The position numbers and the translations under genes were made by a program. From Leptospira haakeii (GTDB lineage Bacteria > Spirochaetota > Leptospiria > Leptospirales > Leptospiraceae): a DNA stretch of 64,000 nt. The first letter of the stretch is position 1. Each line of letters begins with the position of its first letter. The notes beneath the pieces are model-generated. The model worked only from the letters and a program-made list of their open reading frames with translations, ran no database searches and was not told the origin of the DNA. The stretch covers positions 744,001-808,000 of the forward strand of contig NZ_NPEG01000001.1 in NCBI RefSeq assembly GCF_002812045.1. The letters are read 5' to 3'. Positions 7,958 through 17,118 of the stretch are shown in pieces.

Positions 7958-9226
7958 ATGATGCGGATCACTAACATGATGCAAAATAACAGTCTGGTGA
8001 GGACTTTGAATCGTCACCAGTTGTCTTTGGATGAAACCCAAAACCAATTGGGAACAGGACAAAGAATTAGGACTCCTTCCGATGATCCTGGAAGGGCGAC
8101 CAACCAAATGTTCTTCCGATCTAGGATGAACGAGTTAGATACTTTCCAAGCAAACATTGACGATGGCTTTGGAAGATTGCAACAGATCGACGGAGAGTTG
8201 GACAGGATCGGTAACTTATTCCAAAGAGCGAGAGTTCTCGCAGTCCAAGCTTCCAACGGTATTTACCAAGGTGATAAAGGTTTTGAATTAGAAGTCGCGG
8301 TTGGTAAAGAGATAGATGAATTACTCAGAGCGTTAGTCGATATTGCAAACACAAGAGATGCTACAGGAAGACCTCTTTTTGGCGGACATGTGATCGAAAG
8401 ACCTCCTTTTGAACCGATTGAATCCAAGATCAAAGGACTCCAAGGATTGGAATTAAAAAACCAATACATCGGAGTAGAATACAGAGGAGATATCGGAGAA
8501 CAGATCAGAGAGATCGAAAAGGGAGAATATATCCCAGTTACTATTCCCGGAAACAAAGTGTTCTGGGGAACGAACATGAGTGTTACAAGTCGTGTGGATA
8601 ACTCAGGTTACGTAGCGGTCTCTGATCAAAAGTTCAAGATAGATGGAGTAGAAGTTCAAGTCTCAGCCGGTGATACAATCGATGATATCATAGACAAGAT
8701 CAATAACTCTCCAATTGAGGCTAAGGCCAATAAACTTGCTCAGGACAATATCAGTCTTAGCTCCACTGCGCCTCACCAGATCTGGTTAGAGGAAGTGGAT
8801 GGGGGAACGGTATTAAGAGATATCGGTTTGATTGATGCAGGTAATTCCGAACCTCCTAATAATTACAGCAAGTCTGCGACTGTTACCGGGCTTTCCGTAT
8901 TCGATGTGTTGATCCAATTTAGGAACGATTTGATCCAGAAAGACCAAGAGAGAATTTCAGGTCGTGATATCCAGGACTTAGACCTTGCTTTGGAAAATAT
9001 ACTTCGTTATAGATCCATAGTAGGCGCGAGGATGAATCGTATGGAGGAACATTCTCAAAGAGTTTCCTTCGATAAATCCTATATGACCGAGTTACTTGCT
9101 AAAAATGAAGGAATCGATTTCCCGGAAACTATCATGAACTTGAAGTGGCTGGAAACGATCCATCAATATGCGCTTAACGTAGGGTCCAAGGTGATTAAAA
9201 CCACCTTAATGGACTTCCTAAGATAA
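7958..9226 (+). CDS. flgL: Flagellar hook-associated protein FlgL (HAP3)
   Basis: A 422-residue flagellin-like junction protein. The N-terminus has the flagellin-type helix (NSLVRTLNRHQLSLDETQ, then GTGQRIRTPSDDPGRATN), and the C-terminal helix closes with MNLKWLETIHQYALNVGSK. The middle is longer than in enteric FlgL (about 317 residues). A perfect AAGGAGG (7944-7950) lies 7 bases before ATG ATG at 7958. It is probably the last gene of the flgN-flgK-flgL unit, because a terminator hairpin follows. Confidence 0.95.
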   Translation: MMRITNMMQNNSLVRTLNRHQLSLDETQNQLGTGQRIRTPSDDPGRATNQMFFRSRMNELDTFQANIDDGFGRLQQIDGELDRIGNLFQRARVLAVQASNGIYQGDKGFELEVAVGKEIDELLRALVDIANTRDATGRPLFGGHVIERPPFEPIESKIKGLQGLELKNQYIGVEYRGDIGEQIREIEKGEYIPVTIPGNKVFWGTNMSVTSRVDNSGYVAVSDQKFKIDGVEVQVSAGDTIDDIIDKINNSPIEAKANKLAQDNISLSSTAPHQIWLEEVDGGTVLRDIGLIDAGNSEPPNNYSKSATVTGLSVFDVLIQFRNDLIQKDQERISGRDIQDLDLALENILRYRSIVGARMNRMEEHSQRVSFDKSYMTELLAKNEGIDFPETIMNLKWLETIHQYALNVGSKVIKTTLMDFLR

Positions 9227-9232
9227 GAGTAG

Positions 9233-9263
9233 AATTCCCTGAAATTAAGTCGGGGAATTTTTC
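9233..9263 (+). terminator. Terminator hairpin after flgL
   Basis: A 7-base stem AATTCCC/GGGAATT (9233-9239 with 9253-9259) with a 13-base loop runs into five T residues (9258-9262). It separates flgL from fliW-csrA, which would then need a promoter of their own. Confidence 0.5.
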
Positions 9264-9322
9264 TTGTAGTGATTTGAAAAAAGTATAAACTTAGAGCCAA
9301 GCTCTGAAAAACAGGTCGGTCG

Positions 9323-9772
9323 ATGTTAGAGATCCAAAGCAAACCTTTCGGAAAAATAAAAGTTTCGGAGCGACAACTTATAAAATTTCCGGAAGGACTT
9401 CTCGGTTTCGGGGGATATAAAAGTTTTGCCCTAATTGAAGAAGATGAAGAGTCAGTATTCAAATGGTTGCAGTCCATCGACGAAGTGGACCTTGCTTTTG
9501 TAGTAATTCCACCTTCTCTATTTAAAAAAGAATATAAACCTGTTTTGAGCCAGGAAGAACTTTCTCAAATCGGGTTGCAGGATGTTTCGGAAGCTTTGAC
9601 CCTAGTCATTGTGACGATTCCGAACGACGATCCGGCTTCTATGACTGCAAATCTACAGGGCCCTATTTTAATTAATAAGACTGATTTGACCGGTCGCCAA
9701 TTTGTATCGCGTAATGAGATCCATTCTGTTCGCGAAAGAATTTTGGAAAGCGCCACTGTGGAGATGTCCTAA
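9323..9772 (+). CDS. fliW: Flagellar assembly factor FliW
   Basis: A 149-residue protein of the FliW family. In this family FliW binds flagellin and, when free, sequesters CsrA, so coupling flagellin level to its translation. Typical features are the opening IKFPEGLLGF and the region LVIVTIPNDDPASMTANLQGP (split here as LVIVTIPNDD and MTANLQGPI). The stop TAA (9770-9772) abuts the csrA GTG with no gap, as expected for a protein and its antagonist made in fixed ratio. The ATG at 9323 has a weak GGTCGG upstream. Confidence 0.95.
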   Translation: MLEIQSKPFGKIKVSERQLIKFPEGLLGFGGYKSFALIEEDEESVFKWLQSIDEVDLAFVVIPPSLFKKEYKPVLSQEELSQIGLQDVSEALTLVIVTIPNDDPASMTANLQGPILINKTDLTGRQFVSRNEIHSVRERILESATVEMS

Positions 9773-10033
9773 GTGCTCGTACTAGCTAGGCGTACTAATG
9801 AATCCATTATTATAGGTGACGATATCGAGATCGTTATCGTGGATATCAAAGGGGATCAAGTAAAGATCGGGGTCAAGGCTCCTAAAGAAGTTTCCGTTCA
9901 TAGAGCGGAAGTTTATCGTGAAATCCAGGCTGAGAACAAGAAGGCCGCCGGTGCGAAAATTAAGCCGGAGGAATTGGGAAAAATTGGCAGCATGCTTAAA
10001 AAAACCGATTCGGGCAAAAAAGAAAAATCTTAA
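9773..10033 (+). CDS. csrA: Carbon storage regulator CsrA
   Basis: An 86-residue RNA-binding homodimer that recognises GGA in hairpin loops and usually blocks translation of target mRNAs. The core is unmistakable ([20 protein letters not shown], then [15 protein letters not shown]). The tail is longer than in E. coli (61 residues), as in other FliW-linked CsrA proteins, and is Lys-rich. It starts at GTG directly after the fliW stop; the ribosome site must lie inside fliW (GGAGATG). The last 50 bases overlap the start proposed for the downstream lipoprotein. Confidence 0.96.
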   Translation: MLVLARRTNESIIIGDDIEIVIVDIKGDQVKIGVKAPKEVSVHRAEVYREIQAENKKAAGAKIKPEELGKIGSMLKKTDSGKKEKS

Positions 10034-10868
10034 TCTTCTAAGTCTTTTTCTTACCCTTCTATTTACGATCTCCTGTTTGTCTTCCCAAAGAAAGGGAATG
10101 GCTTCCTCTTCGGATTCAATCGTATTATATTATATTAAAAAAAGCTCTGAGACTCCGCTCTTCTTACAAGCAGAAACTTGGCTACCTATTGCCTCTGGAG
10201 TTTTGACCGGTGCCGGGCCGGATCAATTGGATAGGACAGAGTTTATTTCCAGATGGGAAAAACTTTTTAAATTCACTGGAATTGCAAATACGGGAGTTTT
10301 TAATTCCGAACCGGTCCGACTATTTACGGAAGAAGAATCTTCTCGTTTGGGTGAATTACTTTATAGAGCAGAAGTCGATATTCCGGACGGACTTCCACAG
10401 GCTTACCAAGTAATTATTAAAAGAGAAGATCCTATCCGCCCGGGTCTCAGGATCAGAAGGACTATTTTTTATATTAGAAATAGCCCGGCAGGAATCATAT
10501 TAGAATTTTCTGAAGTTGGACAGGTGCTTGATTTTCAGACTACTTATTCCTTTCAAGACTGGACATTAGTTCCTATCGTAAAGCCGGAACCTTCTTCCAA
10601 TAACTCTATTTATCTTCCGGAGATCCGTCCTGAAGGTTTAGATTATCTTATTTTGCCAACGGAAGGAGAAGAAGTTAAAAACCGTATTCTCGTAAAAACC
10701 GGTTTTTGGACTGCAAATTCCTCTAAGAAAAATGTTGGAGGCCCTATTAAAAAAATCCCTAAAACGATAGAAGACCGTTTGAGGACTTTGCAGGAACTTT
10801 TGGATAAGGGATTGATCTCTAAACAGGAATACGAAAAGAAGAAGGCGGAAATTCTAAAAGAGCTGTAA
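9984..10868 (+). CDS. Lipoprotein with C-terminal SHOCT domain
   Basis: I do not recognise the main body. The reading frame begins inside csrA in another frame; the TTG at 9984 gives a good lipoprotein signal (basic [10 protein letters not shown], core [12 protein letters not shown], lipobox TISC) and has GGAGG at 9967-9971, 12 bases upstream. The last 30 residues match the SHOCT domain ([20 protein letters not shown]), a short module common in lipoproteins and membrane proteins. Ribosomes finishing csrA could reinitiate here, so csrA and this protein may be coupled. Which membrane it is anchored in is unknown. Confidence 0.75.
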   Translation: MAACLKKPIRAKKKNLNLLSLFLTLLFTISCLSSQRKGMASSSDSIVLYYIKKSSETPLFLQAETWLPIASGVLTGAGPDQLDRTEFISRWEKLFKFTGIANTGVFNSEPVRLFTEEESSRLGELLYRAEVDIPDGLPQAYQVIIKREDPIRPGLRIRRTIFYIRNSPAGIILEFSEVGQVLDFQTTYSFQDWTLVPIVKPEPSSNNSIYLPEIRPEGLDYLILPTEGEEVKNRILVKTGFWTANSSKKNVGGPIKKIPKTIEDRLRTLQELLDKGLISKQEYEKKKAEILKEL

Positions 10869-10876
10869 TACAATAA

Positions 10877-10905
10877 AACCCGGAAACCTTTACGGCCTCC
10901 GGGTT
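10877..10905 (-). terminator. Hairpin between convergent lipoprotein and outer-membrane protein genes
   Basis: An 8-base stem AACCCGGA/TCCGGGTT (10877-10884 with 10898-10905). On the minus strand it runs into TTTT, so it best terminates the outer-membrane protein gene; it may also work weakly for the plus strand. Confidence 0.6.
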
Positions 10906-10920
10906 CTATCACGAAGAATA

Positions 10921-12078
10921 TTATAGATTCTTAACTAATCCTATGGTTCCGCCATAGTTTCCAAATTGTTCGTTGTCGGTAGTAGAGCTAAGGTTAGGCA
11001 CTGCACCTGCTTCTACGATTTGGCCTCCAGAGATCGAAGGTCCTTTTACTTCTCCTACACTGAAATAGGTAAGCTGGTAGAATCCACCGAATCGGATACC
11101 GAATGTTTCGAAAGGTTTAATTACGAAGCCTGTTTCGAAAGTCATTGTAAATCCGGAAGCACCCGCAAAAAATCCGTCTTTTGATTTGAATGCGTTAAAG
11201 TCTAAACCGTTATACGCGCCCGCTGTGGATCCAGTGTCTATACCTATCTGAGCTGAACTCAAGGATAAGGTTCCCCAGAAGAAGCTTGTATCTCCTCGGA
11301 AGTACCAGTTTAACCAAGTTGAGATAGGAACAGCCACACCGTAATCCAAAGAGATAGTGGTGATATTATATCTAAGATCTCCGAATCCGATCGCATATCC
11401 AGAAATTCCATCCGAACTTCCTGAACTGAAACCCGGAAGTTTGATCCCGAAGTTGGAATAATCTCCACTAGTCTTTGCTTGTCCATAACCGATTGAAAAT
11501 TCGTAACTTACGTTATTTGAAGTGTTTAAGTTCAGAGGTCCCCAACCGTATTTTATCTTCCATTCGTTAGTGGTTGTGGTAATTTTATCGGTGGTGTATC
11601 TATTGGAAGTACTGGTAGTAGTGGTTTCCGTTGTGGATTTTTCTCCCAAAGAAGCCACGATACCTATGAACATATTATCAGATAGTTGGTGAGAATATCT
11701 GATCTTAGGAAATCCTCCGCTCGGAGTAGTTTTACTATTTTCTTTGAAGAATTCAGGAGTTCCACCTAATGCGCTTCCAGCAATCCTTACACTATTTAAT
11801 ATTCCGTTAATAGATTGAGGTCCGCCTTGATTCAGACTTCCTGCGACTCCATCTAATTCTAGAATATGTAATAAACCGTTTCCATATGAACTGCTATTAC
11901 TTGAGGAAGAGGATGAAGAAGAAGAACCGGTGTCGCCGATTGGAGCTTGGTTCTGAGGTTGTTGTTGGTTGTTCGTAGGTTGATTTTTAGGCTGCCTTTG
12001 ATTGTTCGGAGGTGTTTGTCCAAACAAAGAAAAGCAAACTAGGTAAGTTGCCAATAAAGCTAGAATCTTTTTTTTCAT
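10921..12078 (-). CDS. Outer-membrane beta-barrel-like protein with low-complexity N-terminus
   Basis: Starting at the ATG at 12078 the protein has a clean signal peptide (MKKKILALLATYLVCFSLFG), then an Asn/Gln/Pro-rich segment (about residues 22-50) and a run of nine serines. The remaining 300 residues alternate hydrophobic and polar residues with many Gly, Ser and Thr, as in a transmembrane beta-barrel, and the gene ends with an export-type tail (GTIGLVKNL). No named family is recognised. An upstream in-frame TTG at 12108 would put ten extra residues ahead of the signal and is less likely. A role as porin or surface protein is inference. Confidence 0.7.
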   Translation of the reverse strand: MKKKILALLATYLVCFSLFGQTPPNNQRQPKNQPTNNQQQPQNQAPIGDTGSSSSSSSSSNSSSYGNGLLHILELDGVAGSLNQGGPQSINGILNSVRIAGSALGGTPEFFKENSKTTPSGGFPKIRYSHQLSDNMFIGIVASLGEKSTTETTTTSTSNRYTTDKITTTTNEWKIKYGWGPLNLNTSNNVSYEFSIGYGQAKTSGDYSNFGIKLPGFSSGSSDGISGYAIGFGDLRYNITTISLDYGVAVPISTWLNWYFRGDTSFFWGTLSLSSAQIGIDTGSTAGAYNGLDFNAFKSKDGFFAGASGFTMTFETGFVIKPFETFGIRFGGFYQLTYFSVGEVKGPSISGGQIVEAGAVPNLSSTTDNEQFGNYGGTIGLVKNL

Positions 12079-12141
12079 GAGGTGCCAGAGTAATAATTTT
12101 TTTCCCAAAACACCAATTATTCAGGAAGAGAGCAAGGAAAA

Positions 12142-12188
12142 AAACAAAAGACCGGAGCGGCCCCCGAAAGGGCCGCTCACGTAGTGAG
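12142..12188 (-). terminator. Strong hairpin with overlapping alternative stem
   Basis: GAGCGGCCC (12155-12163) pairs perfectly with GGGCCGCTC (12170-12178) over a CCGAAA loop. On the minus strand it is followed by CCGG and a T-rich tract, so it should terminate the SIMPL protein transcript about 140 bases past the stop. A second stem, CTCAC (12176-12180)/GTGAG (12184-12188), shares three bases with the first, so the two are mutually exclusive. I see nothing else in 12189-12316. Confidence 0.6.
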
Positions 12189-12316
12189 AATAGTGAAGAG
12201 AATTGGATATATGTTAACTATTTACCGGGTTATTGGTACTTAGGTAACAATCCATAAATACCATACCCATATAACCGATTGAAAAGACAGATTTTTTTCA
12301 CTTATTTACTGTTTTT

Positions 12317-13000
12317 TTAATAAGAAACCTTCAATAAGATCTTTGCTTCACGAAATAAATTTCCAGCTTCGATTGGAGTCGAAGATTTTGCGCTCATAGT
12401 TTGAAAACCATCCATCACAGGAAGTGGTTCAGAAATTTCTTGAAAGTCGGCTCTTATCTCTACAAAATCCTTAAATTTTAAACCGAGTGCTGAGAGAATT
12501 ATATCAGCTTTTTTACGAGCATCCTTCGCTGCTAATTGCAAAGCTTCTTGAGAAGCCTTTTCTAAATTTGCATCCGTTGCCTGCAATCGGATCCCTATGA
12601 TTTGATTCGCTCCATTTTGTATGGACTCATCAATTAGTTTGCCGGCAGATTCTACTTTAGATCTTATTAAAACTGTATTGGACGCTACATAACCTTTGAT
12701 CTGTCGTCCTCCAGATTTAGGATATTCGTATATTGTTTGCAGACGGATTACTTCTGTTTGTAATGAAAGTAAGGACTGCTTTTTAAGATATTTAACTAGA
12801 GTATCGGTCTTTGAAGAAGTTCTCTCATGAGCCTCTTCTGCCGTTTTCGATTCTGTTTCAATTCCGATACGGATCTCTACTAATTCTGCTGGAACTGCAA
12901 CTTTGGAGAATCCGCTAACGATCAGGACTTTTTCCGGTTCTGCAAATGTGGAACCTATACTAGCGAATAATAATATGCACCCGAATAATATTTTTTTCAT
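12317..13000 (-). CDS. SIMPL domain (DUF541) secreted protein
   Basis: A 227-residue exported protein: signal peptide MKKILFGCILLFASIGSTFA, then a SIMPL/DUF541 domain over most of the length (VLIVSGFSKVAVPAELVEI, later YEYPKSGGRQIKGYVASN and AAKDARKKADIILSALG). The family is periplasmic or outer-membrane associated and has no settled biochemical role (the E. coli member YggE is linked to oxidative stress). The ATG at 13000 has GGAG nine bases upstream; an earlier in-frame start at 13030 only adds residues ahead of the signal peptide. Confidence 0.9.
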   Translation of the reverse strand: MKKILFGCILLFASIGSTFAEPEKVLIVSGFSKVAVPAELVEIRIGIETESKTAEEAHERTSSKTDTLVKYLKKQSLLSLQTEVIRLQTIYEYPKSGGRQIKGYVASNTVLIRSKVESAGKLIDESIQNGANQIIGIRLQATDANLEKASQEALQLAAKDARKKADIILSALGLKFKDFVEIRADFQEISEPLPVMDGFQTMSAKSSTPIEAGNLFREAKILLKVSY

Positions 13001-13108
13001 AAAAACTCCGAAGGTAGGACCTTTTTCCATTCGGGAAAATTCCCGAATGGTTCGGATTTTTAGATTTTATTCCAAGTTATAAAAATTGAAATTTGTAAGA
13101 AGAATTTC

Positions 13109-13993
13109 TCAGTACTTTACGAATTCTTTATCGAGTTCGTCTTGGTAACGGCTAACCCGTTTTTTTAAGTTCTTCTTTCCTACATAATATTTTCCTTCTT
13201 CTTCTCTTTTTGCCTTCTCCGTAAACTTTTCGGAACGATGAGAAAGATAAGGATGTGTCATAAAATATTCTTGGATAGGAGAAGAAACATTTTCCTTTCC
13301 ACCGCTTGCTTCCTGCAGTTTAAGGAAGGTCCTTCCCATTGCAAATGGATCATAATATTCTCTGAGCAATAGATCGTAACCGTAGGAGTCAGCTTCATCT
13401 TCTTGGTTTTTGCCAAAAGAAGGCTTTAGAAGTATTGCTGCAGTTAAATCTGCGAGCTCTCCTAAAGTAGAAGCGCCGATCTTCTTCGCTAATAATTCTC
13501 CTCTAACCATATCCATACAATGAGAAAGCTCTACGTGGCCAATTTCATGTCCGATTACCGCCACCAATTCCGCTTCCGAGTTAACCATGGAGAGAAGTCC
13601 CTTGGTTACGAATAAGACCCCTCCAGGCATTGCATATGCATTCGGAATGGAAGAATCCATTATAAAAATCCTGTATTCGAATCTTTTATCTTTCCCTACA
13701 GTAAGATTGGAAACCAGGCTCCTTAAATAGATCAGATCCGGGTCTTTTTCATCCGCATAGGATTCGTAGCGTAATGCGACTGAATCACCCAGTTTTTTCT
13801 CATCCAGATCGCTGATCGGCATAAGCTTAGTAAGAGAACGATCCAAGGTTTTGATCGGTTTTCCTAATAACTGAAATGCAGGAGAAAGAGTGGCGGGCAT
13901 TTCTACATTTGCCTTACTCTTGATGGCCAAAAATGAGATGGCGGCTCCTGATGCTAAAAGAATAACGAAGAATAATAATCGATTACGGAGCAT
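13109..13993 (-). CDS. M48 family zinc metalloprotease
   Basis: A 294-residue protein with one N-terminal membrane segment (about residues 5-24) and an M48 peptidase domain. The zinc motif HEIGH and the downstream glutamate ligand in NQEDEADSYG are intact. It belongs to the BepA/LoiP-like soluble branch rather than multi-pass HtpX, so a role in envelope protein quality control is plausible. The start is the ATG at 13993 with AAGGAG seven bases upstream. It overlaps the 3' end of the DUF2339 gene by 11 bases, which implies translational coupling. An upstream TTG at 14014 is less likely. Confidence 0.92.
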   Translation of the reverse strand: MLRNRLLFFVILLASGAAISFLAIKSKANVEMPATLSPAFQLLGKPIKTLDRSLTKLMPISDLDEKKLGDSVALRYESYADEKDPDLIYLRSLVSNLTVGKDKRFEYRIFIMDSSIPNAYAMPGGVLFVTKGLLSMVNSEAELVAVIGHEIGHVELSHCMDMVRGELLAKKIGASTLGELADLTAAILLKPSFGKNQEDEADSYGYDLLLREYYDPFAMGRTFLKLQEASGGKENVSSPIQEYFMTHPYLSHRSEKFTEKAKREEEGKYYVGKKNLKKRVSRYQDELDKEFVKY

Positions 13994-16973
13994 CTGTTTT
14001 CTCCTTGTTGCCAAATTTGCTGTAAAGAGTGTTCATCAGGATTAGTATTCCCCCCACTCCCAAAAATACTAAAGCACGAGTGATCGTGGAAGATTGAGAA
14101 AGATCCCAGAAGATCAATCTAAGCAGGCATATGATCATTGCTACCAAGGACACATAACGGAAATGTTCTTTTTTCAAAATGAGTCCCATTGAGAAAACGA
14201 TGAACACTTCTACCATCCATAATAGAGTTAATAAAGAAGAATCAAAACTCCAGAATAGGAAAAATGCTCCAGCTGCAAACAAAGGATAGAATATGGTGTA
14301 ATCCGATCTTTGATCCAGTTTTTCGGAGAGGTTTCTGATCTTACCCGGATAACCTTCTGCTTCAACGCCTTGGAATGGAGGAAGGAGTTGGATCCTAACT
14401 AAGTAAACAATTTGTAATACGATCCCGACTAATCCGCCCAACCATTCTTGGTTAGCCCAGTATTCAGAAGGAGTCAGTGCAGAACTGGAAATGAACGCCA
14501 CATGAATACAAGAATGCCAATAAAAGCAAAGAGAATAAAATCTAAACCTGGAAATTTCCCAAGAAGTTTTTAAACTGATCTGATTTAGGAAGAATGCCCA
14601 AACGATCCAGGCAACCGGTAGCCATGTATTCGGAATTTCTAATGCGATGATCGCGGTGATAAATATTCCGGTTAATTCCCAGAACAACGGCAAAAGAGAA
14701 TTCCAATAGTTTGGAGTTTCTTTTTTAAGATTTGGACTTTTGGCCCAATATAAAAATACTCCGATGGCTAACGCTTGGATCAGGAATCTGATCTTGAAAA
14801 TTCCTACATATAGTTCCGATTGTAAATGAACTAGAATATGAGCTCCTAAAAACAATCCCACGAATGTTAGTGCGAAAAATTGCCAAACAGGTCCTGCAGA
14901 ATTGATGGAGGATTTCCAAGTGTTTTCCCATTCCTTCTCTCTTTCTGAGAAAAAGTTTTTGGTTTCTAAATACACCAAGGAAAGAAGAAGCCAGAGTATT
15001 CCCGGTAAGAATGGAGAAAGACTCTGGGTAGCCCAATATGCTAAGAATACGATATGTAAAGAAAGAAGTACTGCCCCTGGAGAAGAGAAATACCTGATCT
15101 TGTCCGGGCTTAATTTCACTTTAGAAAGAGGGATCATCAAGAAACAGAATAAAATTGTAGGAAGATCTCTAAGTAGTACTTCCCATCTTTCTAAAGAATA
15201 GATCCTATAAATCACCTCGAAGTGTAATGCGGCAACAAAGAAGAATATTCCTACTCCTAAACCGTTCCAATTTCTGTTTTGTCGAATAACCAACAAAATG
15301 GCTCCGAATGCAGGAAGATACAACTCCGAATGTTTCCAATCGAATAATTGAAAACAAATGGCAGATGCTAATAGACCTGAAAAAAGCCCAGCAGGAGAAA
15401 TTCTATCATCTCCTCCTACTCCGTAAACATCATCGCTTGCGGTAGAATTTTCCTTATTTCTTATCTCATCATAGAATTGGACCAAGAATGTAAGAATGAT
15501 CATCACGATCGTAGTAATAACGATTGGCCAGGATCCTAGATGGACGCCGCCGAAGTATTTTACGATCAGAAGAAGAATATACCAAATCCAAGAAATATGA
15601 AGTAGGACTGCTCCTATATTTTTCAGTAGATTTTCTTTTTCTTCAGCACTCACGACAAAGAAGATAGAAAACAGAAGTGAAACATATACGTTAATCAGGA
15701 ATAGGTCCACTTCCCATCGAGTGAGTAATATTACTCCAATAGAAGCAAGAGCCAACGACACTAAAGTGTCAGTAAGGTAAAGCCAGCGTATGTTTAATTT
15801 TTCTCGAGCAGTTCTTGCCCAAAAAAATAATCCTATAGAAACGGAGATCAATACAGGAGGATTCCATTTAGATCCAGTGGAATAAACTGATAAACCTAAT
15901 CCGATCCCGGCCCAAATGATAAGGTGAGTGATAAAAGGAAGTCGTTGTATACTCGCGGAAGAATATACTTTTCTATAATGAGCTAAAATGGATGGAATTC
16001 CAACAACAAGAGTTCCTAAAATTCCCCAGGTCCTAGAATGAGGGGAGTTCAAAACATACAGTTGTTCTGTGAAATGTCCTTTATAAAGAAAATTTAAAAT
16101 TAGAAAGGAGATTGCAGTTTGTATTAAATGAAATTCCCATTTACTTCTATAAGATAATATCACACTGAAAGCGGAAACTCCAACTGCTAAGAAGAAGATC
16201 AAAGTGCTAAGTGGAAGTATTGCCAGGGAGATTAAACTTAATACGATATGAAGGCTCGCAAACTTTTGTTGAGAAGTTTGCCAAGCAAGTCCCAGGTTCA
16301 CTAAAATTCCGACAATGACTAAGATGAGTGCGTAAAACTCAGACTCTATCCATTTCATTCCTGGAACGGAAACTGCGGCGATACAAGAGAATAATATGAC
16401 TGCACCTGAGCCACTTCGGATCCAATATCCAATCTGCTCCCAGAATTCTTTTTTGATTAGAAGTATGGAAATAACGAATAAGCCAATTCCGATCCCTAAT
16501 ACCATTAGGAATCTAAAGAATGGAGACATGTTCAAGGCGGCATAAATTCCTAAGAATCCAACACCCATCACGAGTATGATTGTTCCTAAGATCCCGGTCC
16601 AATTATTCGCGATTTGTTTCTCGAATTTTTCCCAAGCCTCAGATTTTTTAGCTACTAGTTGAGGTTCTTGTTTTATAATAGTCGGAGGTACTGCTGCAGG
16701 TTTTGGAGCTTTCGTAACCGGCTTGGAAGAAGGAACTTCTCTTTTGGCTTCAGGGATTGTTTCCTTTACCATAATAGGTTTTTCTTCTTTGATAGGTGGC
16801 CTTTTCTTTTCTGTTTGAGTTTCGGGAAGGGTAGAAGGTCCCTTTTCCTTTAATAGGTTCTCAAGATCTTGGATCCTTTCCAGAAGTCCGTTGATTTTGG
16901 AAAGTAAGACGAACGGAATGATAAGGTAAAATACGCCGGCAAAGAATGCTAATAAACCGATGAGAAATTCCAT
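13983..16973 (-). CDS. DUF2339 family large multi-pass membrane protein
   Basis: A 996-residue protein. Residues 1-25 are a hydrophobic helix, followed by a short coiled coil (INGLLERIQDLENLLKEKG) and a Pro/Lys-rich linker to about 105. The motif EKQIANNWTGILGTIIL opens a region of about 25 or more membrane helices, the architecture of DUF2339 proteins. The family has no proven function; its size and helix number suggest an inner-membrane scaffold or transporter. It is read just before the M48 protease with an 11-base overlap, so the two probably act together. No clear ribosome site precedes the ATG at 16973. Confidence 0.88.
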   Translation of the reverse strand: MEFLIGLLAFFAGVFYLIIPFVLLSKINGLLERIQDLENLLKEKGPSTLPETQTEKKRPPIKEEKPIMVKETIPEAKREVPSSKPVTKAPKPAAVPPTIIKQEPQLVAKKSEAWEKFEKQIANNWTGILGTIILVMGVGFLGIYAALNMSPFFRFLMVLGIGIGLFVISILLIKKEFWEQIGYWIRSGSGAVILFSCIAAVSVPGMKWIESEFYALILVIVGILVNLGLAWQTSQQKFASLHIVLSLISLAILPLSTLIFFLAVGVSAFSVILSYRSKWEFHLIQTAISFLILNFLYKGHFTEQLYVLNSPHSRTWGILGTLVVGIPSILAHYRKVYSSASIQRLPFITHLIIWAGIGLGLSVYSTGSKWNPPVLISVSIGLFFWARTAREKLNIRWLYLTDTLVSLALASIGVILLTRWEVDLFLINVYVSLLFSIFFVVSAEEKENLLKNIGAVLLHISWIWYILLLIVKYFGGVHLGSWPIVITTIVMIILTFLVQFYDEIRNKENSTASDDVYGVGGDDRISPAGLFSGLLASAICFQLFDWKHSELYLPAFGAILLVIRQNRNWNGLGVGIFFFVAALHFEVIYRIYSLERWEVLLRDLPTILFCFLMIPLSKVKLSPDKIRYFSSPGAVLLSLHIVFLAYWATQSLSPFLPGILWLLLSLVYLETKNFFSEREKEWENTWKSSINSAGPVWQFFALTFVGLFLGAHILVHLQSELYVGIFKIRFLIQALAIGVFLYWAKSPNLKKETPNYWNSLLPLFWELTGIFITAIIALEIPNTWLPVAWIVWAFFLNQISLKTSWEISRFRFYSLCFYWHSCIHVAFISSSALTPSEYWANQEWLGGLVGIVLQIVYLVRIQLLPPFQGVEAEGYPGKIRNLSEKLDQRSDYTIFYPLFAAGAFFLFWSFDSSLLTLLWMVEVFIVFSMGLILKKEHFRYVSLVAMIICLLRLIFWDLSQSSTITRALVFLGVGGILILMNTLYSKFGNKEKTDAP

Positions 16974-17118
16974 AGTAGGTAGGCCTTTTCGAGTAACGTG
17001 TCCTTAAGGATCACAACTTTCTTGAATTTTGGAAAAAAAATGAAAGTTTTAGAAAAGTAGTTTCTAGCGTTATTTAGTCCATTAGTATTTGAGGGTTTAT
17101 TCCCTCGGTGATAAAAGT

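Noticed and set aside
10921..12078. Runs of Ser, Thr and Asn codons as a tandem repeat or transferred segment
   Set aside because: They are low-complexity codon runs inside one reading frame, common in exported proteins.
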